Positions 33,256 to 45,005 of a stretch of 64,000 nucleotides of DNA are shown here, in pieces. The notes beneath the pieces were generated by a model. The model was not told the DNA's origin and did no database searches. It saw only the letters and a list, made by a program, of their open reading frames with translations. Where the stretch lies: the NCBI GenBank assembly GCA_015179125.1, contig WHVA01000191.1, positions 62,001-126,000 of the forward strand, given 5' to 3'. The position numbers and the translations under genes were made by a program. The DNA is from Gautieria morchelliformis. Taxonomy: Eukaryota > Basidiomycota > Agaricomycetes > Gomphales > Gomphaceae. Position 1 is the first letter of the stretch. Each line of letters opens with the position of its first letter.

Positions 33256-35171
33256 ATGTCGGAACTCACCCTCGACAATCTTGTCGACGACGGTCAATAC
33301 TCGTCTGAACGCGCACGAATCGAGAACCAACTTGTGCTAGATGAACTAGAGAGGAAGAAAAAGGCAAGAACGACCGCGGTTCCTACAGACGACGGTCGTG
33401 TTAAAGCTAGACTTCGAGAAATCGGTGAACCCATCACCCTATTTGGCGAGAGAGTATGAGGATCAGTGTTCAAAGGACATATAATCTGACGATTATTGGC
33501 CTAGGCTGCCGACCGCAGGGATCGTCTGATATATGTTCTTACGCAAATCAACGCGGCACGGGGCGATGAAGGTAGCATTGCCGTCGAGGATGAGTCTTCT
33601 GAGAGTGAAGAAGAAGTAAGTATCACTGGCCTCAGTCACTTGCTCCAATTCTGATATTTCCTGGTGCCAGAACGAAGAGGAGTTCTACACTCCAGGATCC
33701 CTCGAGCTGCTCGAGGCTCGACGACGAATAGCCGAGTTTTCCCTCCCGAGGTTGGACTTTTCATGATGTAAATTTACATAGGTGCTTACATGCTCTTTCC
33801 ACCTGCCCTGCCAGAGCTCAACATCGAGTCGCCCAGCAGCGAGAGGAGCATGGCCTGCCTCTCAGCCAGATTCTCGACATCAGAAAACACATCTTCACGC
33901 AAATCAAGGTACAATCACATATACTTCATGATGATGATGTCTGAGCCCGCTTCCACTCCAGACATATGCTAATCTAGGCTCCCAGATCGGCGACGAGCGT
34001 CCCATTGCTCAGGTTCGATTTTCACCCAATAGTCAGTACCTTGCCACCGGGAGCTGGTCGGGGAATGTAAAGTTATGGAATATTCCAGCCTGTACACTTG
34101 TCACGTCCCTCAGAGGTAAGGGTGTCAGCATTTGGCAGTGAATGACGTCCTAGATTGGCGTGGCAGGTCACAGTGATCGAGTCGGAGGTGTGGCATGGCA
34201 TCCTCGGGCGACGGTGGGGCAGGGCGAGGGACTTGTCAATTTAGTCAGCGGTGCAGGCGACATGAATGTCCACCTGTGGTCGCTAACAAGGTTAATGCAT
34301 GTTAGGTCTTGTGTCTACACGGGCTGAAGTGGCTATCCAGCGAAACGCCTCTTGCTATTTTAAAAGGACACCAGGACCGCGTATGTCGAGTAGCATTCCA
34401 CCCATCTGGGAACTACGTTGCCAGCGCGAGTTTCGACCATACATGGCGGCTATGGGATGTTCAAACTGCAAGCGAGCTCTTGTTGCAAGAGGGGCATTCG
34501 AGGGAGGTGTATTCTGTCGATTTTCAGGACGATGGTGCCTTAGTTGCTTCGGGGTGTGTATTTTTTCTATTATCAAGTACGTGGAACTGAGCTCACACTA
34601 CCATCAGTGGTTTGGACGCGATAGGTCGAGTATGGGACCTTCGAACGGGTCGAACTGCTATGGTGCTAGACGGTCATGTCAACGCTATTTTCTCCATCAA
34701 TTTTTCCCCAAATGGGTGAGCTGTCCTCTGCACTAGCCAACCCTCTCGGTAACAGCCACATCCCATAGTTACCAAATCGCAACTGGCGCAGGGGACGACA
34801 CCATCCGCATATGGGATATGCGCTCTCTAAAAGCATTGTACACCATCCCTGCACATAAATCCAACGTGTCAGACGTGCGTTTCTTCCGTGCATCGGAGCT
34901 GCCTGTAACCACAGGCATGGACGTCGACGTTGATGGTGCCCATGATACCGCTAGTGGTGAGCGATATAAGTCAGGGTTGTACCTTGCGAGCGCTGGGTAT
35001 GATGGGCTTGTAAAAATTTGGAGTGCAGACGACTGGCAATTGCAACGCTCCCTCCCGACCGATGCTGGTAAAGTCATGTCCGTGGACATTTCTGGTGACG
35101 CAAAGTTTATCGCGTCGGGTTCTTATAATCGTAGTTATCAACTCTTCGCACCAGGAGAAGCGACAGCGTAA
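33256..35171 (+). CDS. PRP4: U4/U6 snRNP protein PRP4, WD40
   Basis: A splicing factor that stabilises the U4/U6 di-snRNP. The N-terminus has the Prp4-specific motif [17 protein letters not shown] followed across an intron by [11 protein letters not shown]. An acidic linker and the [14 protein letters not shown] helix come next. The C-terminal WD40 domain has about seven blades: [98 protein letters not shown]. Introns of 45-65 bp interrupt the gene. It ends at 35171, with 120 bp to the 3' end of the convergent MBP1-like gene. Confidence 0.92.
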
Positions 35172-35292
35172 TGAATTCATGTTCAATGCCCCACAAATAA
35201 TCTTACAACGTGCGGAAACACAGACGATACAGACAAAAGAGCCATGTCAAATGTTGCCATCCCGAACCTTAACCAAGAAGTCAGCCCGTGGC

Positions 35293-37961
35293 TCAGAGTG
35301 AGACGTGCGACTTTACCTTTTGCATGAAGCCTGCTACCCGTCCCAAATCTACCACCTGAGCTTCACTCTCGACCGCCATCACCAGGTTTTCGAGCATCTA
35401 CAGGGGTGGCCGTTAGGTTAAAGGGATAGAATAGAACCAGTTGACATACTTGTTCCACTTGGTCCATGGGCACTGCAGTACAGAGCGACACGATTTTCTT
35501 GCACTGAAACTCCTTATCGGCGCTCGCGCCTTGCAGCTGCCTTAGACGTGCCTCCATCATCTCCTCTGTTCGTGTGTGCCAGGCTTTCATCCTCCTCATC
35601 TTCGTCAAACTCTCAGGCGAATTCGTCGACGGGAGGGGTGGTTCGACTTCCAACGGATGTGTGGCACCATCATCAAAGCCTACACCCCTTAGAGTTGAAT
35701 CGATGCCACGGAATGCAAAGGGACCCTCTGTGGCAGGCTCTCCATCAATTGGACTGCGACCAGTCCAGTCGAACTTGTCCTCCTCTGCAAGTGCCTTCTC
35801 AAGATTACGCATTCGTTGATGCAGTTGGTCGAGCTCGCCACATTTGGCCTGCCAGCTTTGTATCTGCCGTCGCTGGTCCGCGAGAGCGCGCGTCGAGGTA
35901 CGGAGCTGTGTCTGGATAGCGGCGAGCGCTTCTTGTTTCGACTTGATTTCGGATGAGAATTCTGTGCTCAAGCTATTGATCATTGTCGTCATGTCTACGT
36001 AGTGTCGAGTGAGAACAAACGACGAGACTCCAACCAATCTACGCACCAGCAACGACATCTTTGCTCTTCTGTACAGGCAAAGATGGTGCAGACCGTAGCT
36101 GTGCCAAAAAGTCTTCGGCACGTGGCTGCTGTTGCAATGCATCCTGCAACAGTCATCATTAAGGAATGCCTGCGAACATATCGGAGTATCACGTACATCA
36201 CCCTCTAGACCAAAATCGCCAGGTTTTAGACCCAGCTTATTTCCCAGCGTCCGGTTCGCACCGCAATCAATTAATGTTTTGACGAGGCTGCGATTTCCCA
36301 CCCGTGCAGCAATATTTAATGCCGTATCCCCGTGGATATCTTGTATATCCACCAAACTTTTGAAGTCGCCCCCCTGGTGCTCGGCAACCCAAACAAGTAT
36401 ACCTTCCATATAGTACCTCGCTGCAGCCGCGCGACCTTTCACACCTGCAATGTGGCTAATATGGTGCAGTACCGTCTTGCGTGAGCCGTCCAGAGTGCGA
36501 ATGGAGGTGTGGAGAAGTACCACGAGCGTGGGGAAGGTTTGGGACTGAAAGCAATGCATCGAGAGTACAGCACGTATTAATGGGGTCTCTCCGGCATAGT
36601 TTCCTGTGCACGGATTCGCACCGTGCTGTACGAGTAGTTGAGCGAGGGTGTCGCGAGCGAGGGACGCAGCGAGATGTAAAGGAGTGTGGCCTTGATCATC
36701 AATGACAAGGTCCATGTCAGCCTGTGGACCCGATACTGGATCGTGATTGTTGAGCAGAAGGTTGAGAACAGCCTGTGTATCGGCTTGTTGGTGAATTGCA
36801 CTAAGGAGCGCAGTCCTTTTAGCATTGCGGAGGGGTGCGAGCTTGTCGCTGTTACTCGAACCAGATGAGGAAGGCTTGTCAGCCATACGGGTCAAGTGCA
36901 TATCGGGACCATCTTCGATTACTTGGATCGTGTCAGATTGGCTTTGAACATTGCCGTTCGATGTAGACCCCTGGCTGAACGACTGTGAACTATTAGCTTT
37001 AAACGAAGACCCAGGGTCTACGCGAGCGCGTTTGGAAGGAGACGGCATGCCGTCGCGCTCGCCATTGATGACAGAACGCGGTCCAGAGGATGATCCAGGG
37101 GTCGCATCGCGCATATCAACATCCTGGCTTTGTGCGCTGCTGGGTCTGCGACTGTCCGACTGCCTGGACCGCTTCAGGTTCGATGACGTCGCGTGATTTT
37201 GATTCGATACTGGAGCAGGAGACTGTAGTCCCGAGGATCCTGGCTGGCGTGCCGGCGGCGTCTGTGTGGGGCGTTGGCCGTATGGGTTGAAAGTAGAGCT
37301 GGAGGGTGTAAAGAGGCCCTGCGCACGACCTTGGTTTAAGAGTTTGAGCGCCGATCCCGGGAGAATAGGAGGTGGCCCTAGCTGTTGCTGTTGAGACTGT
37401 GAGGGTGACTGTTGATTTGGATAGTAGCCCATATAAGGTGAGTGGAATCCCGGAGACCCCGATGGCGGACGGGCAGGCGCCAGGGCAGGGAGGGTAGGAA
37501 ACGAAGGCAGATTAGACGCAGTTGGCATATAATCGAAGAGAGGGGTGAGGAGATGTGCCACTCCGAACTGCGCCGCCACGTCGCGCCCCCGGTCGAGAGG
37601 GATCCTGCTCAGGCACACGACGGTCAGAATCAAGCAGAAGACGGCGGATAAACGGACCAGGTGCCCTGATATTTTCCATAGCCACCCTGGACTATCTCAT
37701 GCTTTCCTGGCAGGATCTCCTTTTCGAGTATCTTTGTCCTCCGACCTTTGTCTATCCCAGCGACCTTGAGGATTTGCGTTGCGTTCACATACGAATCTGC
37801 ACGCCGTCTCATGACTGCGATACCACGAATCATACACTCGTATACCTGAGGGCAGCAAGCGTTGACGTGGGTGAGGGACTGCCTAGGCAAGCACTTACTT
37901 GAACAGAGGAATATACAGCATTATAGATCTTTATGCCAGGCGGCGGACGCGTCTGGCTCAT
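35293..37961 (-). CDS. MBP1: APSES/KilA-N and ankyrin transcription factor, MBP1-like (MBF)
   Basis: The DNA-binding subunit of the G1/S factor MBF. Exon 1 (37961-37899) encodes [20 protein letters not shown]. Exon 2 (37845-37658) carries the APSES core ([46 protein letters not shown]), and the next exon continues [20 protein letters not shown] long Pro/Gln/Ser-rich linker follows, then ankyrin repeats ([48 protein letters not shown]; about 36870-36230). A coiled coil (about 35990-35780) and a conserved C-terminal helix follow, ending at 35293. Introns near 36210-36150 and 36050-35990 are hidden in an open frame. ACGCGT sites upstream suggest self-regulation. Confidence 0.92.
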
Positions 37962-38447
37962 GGTTGTGGTAGTCGTTGTGACGAGCAAGCGTGAGTGATG
38001 GGTTCGCGAGAGAACGACACGCGCCGCGCCCTAAACGCGTTCGGAGGTTAGCGCCCACGGCACCACACACCTCATATTGTAACCCTTGGGAACCTTGAAA
38101 TTGGGCTTTGCCTAATTGTTTCCCGCACGACAACTGGCTGCAGGATTCCACATGAGGATCTGTTGGGAGCAAGGCCAGCAGTTGTGAGCCAACGACACGC
38201 GCCGTCACCAGTCAAGAGACGGCGACGAGCGTGCAATTAAAAGTGACGGCCGTTCTGTCTCGGTCGCCGCAACATCTCGCTATATCGAATACTCTGAATA
38301 CACGCGTCGCGTCGCGTTCGCGTCAAGCAAGGGCAGGGGCGACGAGGGATTGAGGCTGATCACTCAAGTAACGTCTGATTGTCTTGCAAGTACATATCCT
38401 ACACTATAATATTCAGCACAGCAGTCCGAGCCTCAGCAATACGTCCA
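37962..38447. promoter_or_regulatory. MBP1-like promoter region with ACGCGT sites
   Basis: The 486 bp upstream of the MBP1-like start contain ACGCGT at 38035-38040 and 38302-38307, the binding site of the same protein class. Other CpG-rich segments (gcgccgcgcc; gtcgcgtcgcgttcgcg) lie between. The GH15 gene ends at 38448, so this interval is also its 3' flank. No other gene seen. Confidence 0.45.
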
Positions 38448-41400
38448 CTAGGAACGCAAATTAGAGATGGTACGAGAGAGGTTGTACGCCGCTGAGATCA
38501 GTGTGACGTGCGTGAACCCTTGCACCGCATTGCCCAAGCCTTCACCAGCCGGACCCACCTCCTCCGTGCAAAGCCCAATATGATTTGTGTATTGGAGGAA
38601 GTCCTGCGTTGCGGGGATCAGTCCCGTAAGCAAGTTCATAATGGCTAGCAACATACCTCGAACATCGTCCTTGCTCGAAGGAGCAGCGCAAAATCGTACT
38701 GTCCCGCCCTGGTTAGCGCTTCCACGGCCCTGGATATATGTGGTCAAGCGTGCCGAAACCTCCGGTGACGAGCACTTGCCATAGAGTACCTGGTCGATGT
38801 TAGTCGAGTTGTGCAAGGCGCGCACGAGGAAACTCACAGAGACAGAAAGTCCCTCGTCACCGCCAACTCCGTCTTCCGTCCTCGTAACGTCATACCTGTA
38901 GACAAGATTCTGCACAAGCACGTCAAATCAATGGCGTGGCGCGACACCAGGAGCGGAGACCCACATTGGCGGTGAGACCGCCTCGCTCCGGAGACTTCAA
39001 AATACGGTCGAGTGTGTTGAGGAAGCGGTCGTCTGTCTACTCAAGTCGTCACGTTGGTGTGTGTCCGAACTATTGAGAGCCCACCGCAGAGCAGAAAAAC
39101 ACAAGAGGCATTATGAGAACAGCAGAATCGAGCGTTTCTTTCTCATCATAACTCTGGGCAAAAAACAACTCCTTAGGATTCCAGGCGAGCTGCATGATAT
39201 CCTCATAAATCTTGTCCCGTGCGGCATACCATTTCAGTCGTTGTGGACATGGAAAAGAGCGTTTTTCGGCTAGTCGTAACGATCGGTCAATTGCGACCCA
39301 CATCATGATCTAGAAATATTCAGGTAAGCATCGGAACGTCTTGAGCTTACATGCCTTGGAGTACTAATCAAAATAGTAAGTGACTGGGCGACTGAGATAG
39401 TGCAACTGACAGTAAAATGTTTCGCCCGCCCCCGGACTTCCCTGCGCGCCCTGTCAACAGGTGTTCGGGGCGTCAATGCAGTATCTCTATCGCACCAGAT
39501 GGACCTATGAACAAATCAGAGTGTTTAATATTCAACCAAGGAGGCTACCAACAGGTCAGGCTTGTCGTGGTGGGCCACAACGTCTACACCCTCTCATCAA
39601 AAGCGACCCTTGGAATTAAGTGGATGTCACATACAGTCCGCCCTACACCGTATATAAGTCAATAAAAACCTAACGAAGAATATCCCACGCACAGCTCGCG
39701 GACAGCCACCCTTGTATGATGTCAGAGCAACATGAAATATGTTCACCCAACTCACCAGACATCGTATGACAAAGGTTTTCCAAACTAGATAAAAATCAGA
39801 AAGAGCATACGAGTTATAATGAACAACCCACCTTTTGACTCAGGTAAATACAATCAAGCCTTCGTGACCGGAGTGATTTATCTGACTGCAACCCAACAAA
39901 CAACTGGAATGCATCCAACATTAGACACAGCATATCTATAGGCTGATTGACCATACGCACATGAACATCGCTTACAGTTCACCGTATATGTCCTGTGAAG
40001 AATGAAGAACAATTCAGGCCATGGGATGTGATGGTGAATCAGCACAAACATACTCACTAACTGCAGATGATCCGCTGCGCCGTTGCCGATCCTTTGAAAT
40101 GAGTTGGTGAGTCAATGGTCTTTCCCTCTCACGTAAGAGGGATAAAGGGGTAGGATAAGGCAGCACCTAACAGGTTTTGATCTTGAATACAAGATGTCAG
40201 TATGATGCAGAGGGAGGTGATAAATGACCCTCTAATTACCCCTTGTGGCCGTCCAGGTGTGTGAGCTCAATCTCCTCAAAATCTTTCTCACCTGAGGGAA
40301 GGTTATCGGGGGCATCTAAATGTTCATGTTGATTTACCATGGATAGTATACCTGGACAAAGTTTGTTAAAGACGACAGGCGACAGACATGCCGAACATAG
40401 GCAAGCTACATTATCTGGAGTGACCCATCCTTATTACGATGTTGCAGGCTAGAGAATATAAAATTCATGTATGCTGGGGAGTGTCTTCGGTCACAAGAAG
40501 GCGGGTGTTCAAAGACTCGATGACACTCACCGTTCGCTTCCTGAGTGAAACCCAGTCGAATGAGAGCATATAGGGTGAAAGATGAATCTCTGATCCAAGA
40601 TGCTCTACGTAGTGTGTAATTTCGAACATTTCACTCGTGAAGAATAGAAGGATACCTGTAGTCCCAATTGCGTTCCCCGCCTAGTTGTTCTGGAAGAGAG
40701 AATGTTGGACTGGCAACGATCGCACCCGTGGGCTCAAATATGAGCAGTTTGAGCGCAAGAGCACTACGATGTACAGCCTCTCTCCAAGAGCCCTGGTAAG
40801 TCGATTTCCGGATCCAATCATTCCAAAAACGATTTGTCCCCTGAACGTGAGAATCCAGTCAGCATGGATGTGAAAGTATCAATGGTCTCCTGACTTGGAG
40901 GAGAGAGTTGAGCAGCCGCTTTATATCAGTCGTTAGCATCAGAATTGCCTAGGCTTCGATTATTGCTCACTTCTGTCAATATAGGATCATCCGGGGGACG
41001 GAGCTTGGCGTTTCCCTTTATGAGATCTACAGTATGTCAGGTGTGATTGATATCCCACGTTAAAAGTCACAAACAAAAGTATAATACCTTCAAGGGGAAC
41101 ACCTAGACTATCAGCTCGTTCCTTGGTTGGCTCCAGCTTCTCTAACGCTGTCGCATCGGAAGGCGGCACTCTCAAAACAAACCTAGTGGAAAGTGAGCGG
41201 ATAATATTTTAAACAAGGCCTAGGGGTATTTTATACCACACAGCCTGTCCTTCTTCAAGAATCAAGTCGCAATACACCCCTGGTCCCAAGTGACCTTGCC
41301 TTTTGAGATCGAGTATTCGCAGATTCACCTCCGGGCGTGTGACGCACTCAGCCGTCGTTTCAGATACACAGCGCAGGTCAAGAGAAAGCTTGGCCTCAGG

Positions 41401-42359
41401 AGAAGAAAAGAGGGCTTTCTTGTGACTTGGGGGTTGGGACGAGCATAGGCGCATCTTATCGTTGGTTGGATCAGCACTGAAATCGGGAGTAAGTTCTGTG
41501 GTATGGGGTGAGCGTGCATAATTGAAAGCAGGAACGCATTCCATCCGAATAGGAACTCTGCCACGGATGACCTGTATGTCCGATTCAGTGGACGTAATTA
41601 ACTGGTCTGACAGAGACGTATAAACCTCAAGTTTGCGGGTCAACCAGAACAAAAGTGGTTTTGTGGCAGAACTTTCGCCAAGGGGTAGAAAGTCTGTGGC
41701 TGGCTCGAATTTTCTACATTTTCCAAATGAGTGCATCTCCACACCTGTTACTTGGGCCACACCCTTTGAATGGAGGAATCTTGGCGCACATCAGTAAATT
41801 CTCAAGGGAAAGAACACAAGACGCTATTCACTTTGTGCACAAAATCTGATGATCATTAGTATTTTCAGCTAGAGCAGTCGCGGTGACACCATGACTTTAC
41901 ATTTGAACTCGGTAGATATGCCTGTTTGATGCTGTATCCATGAGAGACAGGTGCGATGGAAAAGTGTCCACCCTTCGTTGCAACGCGGGTCAGTGATCTA
42001 TGCAGTATCCGCTGGTGCTGATTACTTTATCCTTGTCTAATATCCTTAAAAAAACAGAGGGGGAATCGAAGTGAGGCACGCAATAACTTTCGACTGAGTA
42101 AAGGTAAGGGTATGGTCGAGGAAATTAGGGAGCTAGTTTACCCGATCCATCGATGCTGATCTTTTGAATATAGATGGTTAGAAATGGAAGGTTTGCGCTG
42201 AGCAGGTAGTCACTAGGGCTGCCGTTCTCATGTTCCCAACTCTGTTTTTGGGGCAATATTAGTATCTTGTGGGAATGTAGCTTGGAGTTGGGTCGCTGAC
42301 AAGCCATGATCTTGAATGTCAAGGTAGCCATGTTCGTCCCTCGTTCTCGAGTTCGACAT
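38448..42359 (-). CDS. GH15 family hydrolase (glucoamylase/trehalase-like), extremely intron-rich
   Basis: A soluble (alpha/alpha)6 glycoside hydrolase of the bacterial-type GH15 group. The start at 42359 reads [20 protein letters not shown]. Spliced pieces include [185 protein letters not shown] and [21 protein letters not shown]. The Glu in WEVRG and in CTEEVG are candidate catalytic acids. About 20 or more exons are needed, several of only 9-19 nt, and two introns have GC-AG ends. Parts between about 40000 and 41000 and near 39600-39700 are not fully resolved. There is no signal peptide, so it is likely intracellular (trehalase- or glucan-like). Confidence 0.85.
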
Positions 42360-42679
42360 GATATTCGTACAAGGTTGTAGACGAGAGGAAAAGACAATGT
42401 CTGAGATTTCGGACCTCTCATTTCGTCATTACTCAGTGGGCTAAACCGACGCGCAGCTCCGTATGGTCACGTGATGCCAAGTCCAACACCGTCACGTCCA
42501 ACGCGCAAACGAATCAACCGATCGAGCACACAGGGTGGGTAGGTGGAAGTGTATATGGAGGTGTGGGCGATTATGTCACGTTATGTGTTGGAGATCGATT
42601 ATAACTTTACCCCTCGTAGGCGAGCTTACCACCACATGCGGGGCCCGCCACCCCGCGGCGTGATGATAAATTCCCAAGC
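42360..42679. promoter_or_regulatory. Divergent promoter with GTCACGTGAT
   Basis: The 320 bp between the GH15 gene and the tail-anchored protein gene carry the E-box decamer GTCACGTGAT at 42466-42475 and a related gtcacgtta at about 42574. Cbf1-type binding is inferred from the motif only. Confidence 0.35.
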
Positions 42680-43411
42680 ATGAGGTTTGACTATTTCCCC
42701 TTCTGGCCCTTGAAGTACATTTCCCTTCAATTATATAGTCTCGAAGTCGTTATGAAGGAGGAGGTGACCCAGGCAGCACGATATGAGCAGCAGCTAACGA
42801 CTCTCGAGGTGCGGAAATTGTACGTTGAGTGCCTGTGCTCGTTGCTGATCTACGCAGAGGAACATAGCTTCCGAGTTAAGGGAGACCAGAGAGATAATCG
42901 CAGCGTTCAAAGCGAAGAAAGCTCTGGTGCATGTAAGTCTGTCTTCCGGGGCGTTTGCGATCTCGTTGGCTTACTATTGCCAGGATCATATCCGGACATC
43001 AGAACAGATGGAAGCGGTCAACGTTCCCGGGATTGGGAGAGAGAGCGCAAGGACGCTCGAGATCGTGAACGACGTAGAATGGAAACTGCCCGGGATCAGA
43101 TCTCAACTGGTGGAGATACGGAAAGTTTATGATCTAGGTCGACGACGGGTTTGTTATTCCTTTCCATGGTCAATTGATGAACCACTCAGCGTCGACGATA
43201 TCTTCGGTTACAGGCGCAGAGACTGCAGGCGGAGATGGAGTGGAAAGCCAAAACTGATTTTCAGCAATGGCGTTCAACTTTGTTGGGAAAGAGTCCCCTT
43301 TCTTCACAACAGGTCAAACGGGAGTGGCTCAAGCTCCTGTGGAGATTTTTTTTTGTGATGCTCGCGCTGGTCGCCTTGATGTATTTTGTTTGGACATTCC
43401 GTCGTGGTTGA
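42680..43411 (+). CDS. Predicted tail-anchored coiled-coil protein, function unknown
   Basis: The likely structure is ATG at 42680, a short intron from 42685 (gtttgac to tatatag), then SLEVVMKEEVTQAARYEQQL, an intron from about 42822 to 42859 and RNIASELRETREIIAAFKAK. The middle contains VHVSLSSGAFAISLAYYCQD and a charged region. After an intron (about 43150-43214) come AQRLQAEMEWKAKTDFQQW and a single C-terminal membrane helix (FFFVMLALVALMYFVWTF) followed by RRG and the stop at 43411. This architecture is typical of tail-anchored ER or mitochondrial proteins. I do not recognise the family. Start choice is uncertain. Confidence 0.6.
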
Positions 43412-44051
43412 GTTTACTTTCCATGCAATCGCTTTCTATGTTTTCTTAGTAATGTACTCATGTGTATCACCATGCAAACAACGTCCATCATTCCAATAAA
43501 TTAATAGGAGCAATAGTTGAGACGGTTTCTTGGTATATGCAGCCAAGCAAAGTACTTGTGCCAGCTGTTTCTAACATTACCGGCCAGCTGCAGCTTAAAG
43601 ACATTCATTGTATTTGAGTGGCAGAATTGTGTGTGGTACAAGCATATTTATACAAAAAAACAAATACATTTGTTCCAAGGGCCTGTGGGCGCGATGCTGA
43701 AATACGTCCACCCAGTCTATATAGTCTGCCTGAACCACCAGGAAGCCACCAAACGTCAATCTGCTGCGTTCAGTATAGGGCACCTATCGTAGTCCAGGAT
43801 ATTAATACAGGCAACTCCCATTTGCTGTCTCGACACTAGTTTGATTCACCGGATAATGACGTATTCAGGCGAAGCCGCGGCCGTGAGCGATCGGGGCAGA
43901 AGGCTTCTTGTTGCCGCGCAATCGGCATTGTTCGCTGCATCCTACGGGAATCCAAAAATCGCAAGTCGATTTCTAGTACCAACCATCGTGCGAGTTGAGA
44001 CAGCTGTCGACGAAGGCCAATAAACTGATAGAAGGGCGCGATAGCACGAGG
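43412..44051. other. Intergenic, no gene supported
   Basis: Short frames (43517-43792, 43841-44023) have no domains and no consistent splice pattern. Nothing else is evident. Confidence 0.45.
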
Positions 44052-45005
44052 TCAACAGGTCATTAATGCATCGAGGTTACAGGAGGGACATACAGACCCA
44101 TGCTCTCCGGGTCTGATGGTAGTTTCACGGTCGATAGGGACGCAGGGGTGGAGCGATGATCGTGGAAGTGTGCGACGGGGCCGTTCACCGAGCGTTTGAA
44201 GAGTGGAGAGAATGAGGAACACAATGGCTTCACGATACGTGATTCCGGATAGGGAGCATACCAAACAGACGCCAACTGTGTCGAACAGAAATGCGTGGAC
44301 ATCGGCGTAAAGATAACGGTCGATGTGGAGGAAACGAAGGAAAGCCTGCCAGGCATCAACGATGAACCTGAATCACATCAGGAAATCAGCATGGGAGGGA
44401 AGCGGATAATTCGGCGAGAAAAAGACTTGCGATGCGGCAAATTGTCGAGCGACTGGAATCGCCCACCAGTAGGTAAAATGAATTAACTCCTGGCCATTTC
44501 GATTCAAGAACTCTTGGGCATTTGCTTTCCCAAGAAGGGTGGGTAGAATGGCACCTAGGCGTCTTCCAATGGCCCGCATTTCCCCTGCGGGATCATGGGG
44601 GACCCCCCTCTTCCCGTACCGTGTCAACCAAAGCCATCCGAATATGGTCTGGACAAATTGTATCTCGACCACAAGACGTACTGTCTGTCCTCTGAGAGCA
44701 CGATGATTTCCCTTGGGCGAGTGGACAAATAGGAATAAGAGATAGAGGAGAATTATAGACCAGTAAGTGACGATGGGTGCGAGAAGGGTGAGGGATTCGT
44801 CGGACAAGTGTGGTAGCCATCTCGGGCTGTCGACGTAGTAAAAGGGAGTGGAAAGATTGGACGGGATCAAGTGGTCTGTGTCCACTTGCCAGTGGGACGG
44901 CGGAAGACGAAAGTACTGCATCACGGTGACCAGCCCTGAGAGTGGAAGCGCATACTTATGTATTACAGGAGCACAGCATAACGTCTCGGCGCTATTCGAA
45001 TCCAT
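44052..45005 (-). pseudogene. SUR2-like sphinganine C4-hydroxylase remnant lacking histidine boxes
   Basis: The N-terminal half matches the fatty-acid hydroxylase family: STPFYYVDSPRWLPHL, LTLLAPIVTYWSIILLYLL, VEIQFVQTIFGWLWL and FTYWWAIPVARQFAAS. After an intron the text reads FIVDAWQAFLRFLHIDRYLY, then ADVHAFLFDTVG. In functional members an HRxxH box and an HxxHH box with a following GALYNHPxEG segment occur here. Both boxes are absent, the second by what looks like a clean in-frame loss of about 22 residues. The final DHCGY and HDIHH region is also absent. Without the di-iron ligands the product cannot hydroxylate. It is a pseudogene or a repurposed membrane protein. Confidence 0.65.

Noticed and set aside
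43841-44023. 60-codon plus frame with a basic region
   Set aside because: Isolated, no domain and no flanking exons.
44052-44264. Reading the C-terminal frame of the SUR2-like locus as a conserved third histidine box
   Set aside because: One frame has AHFHDH, but it is not in frame with the upstream conserved segment and lacks the DHCGY context.
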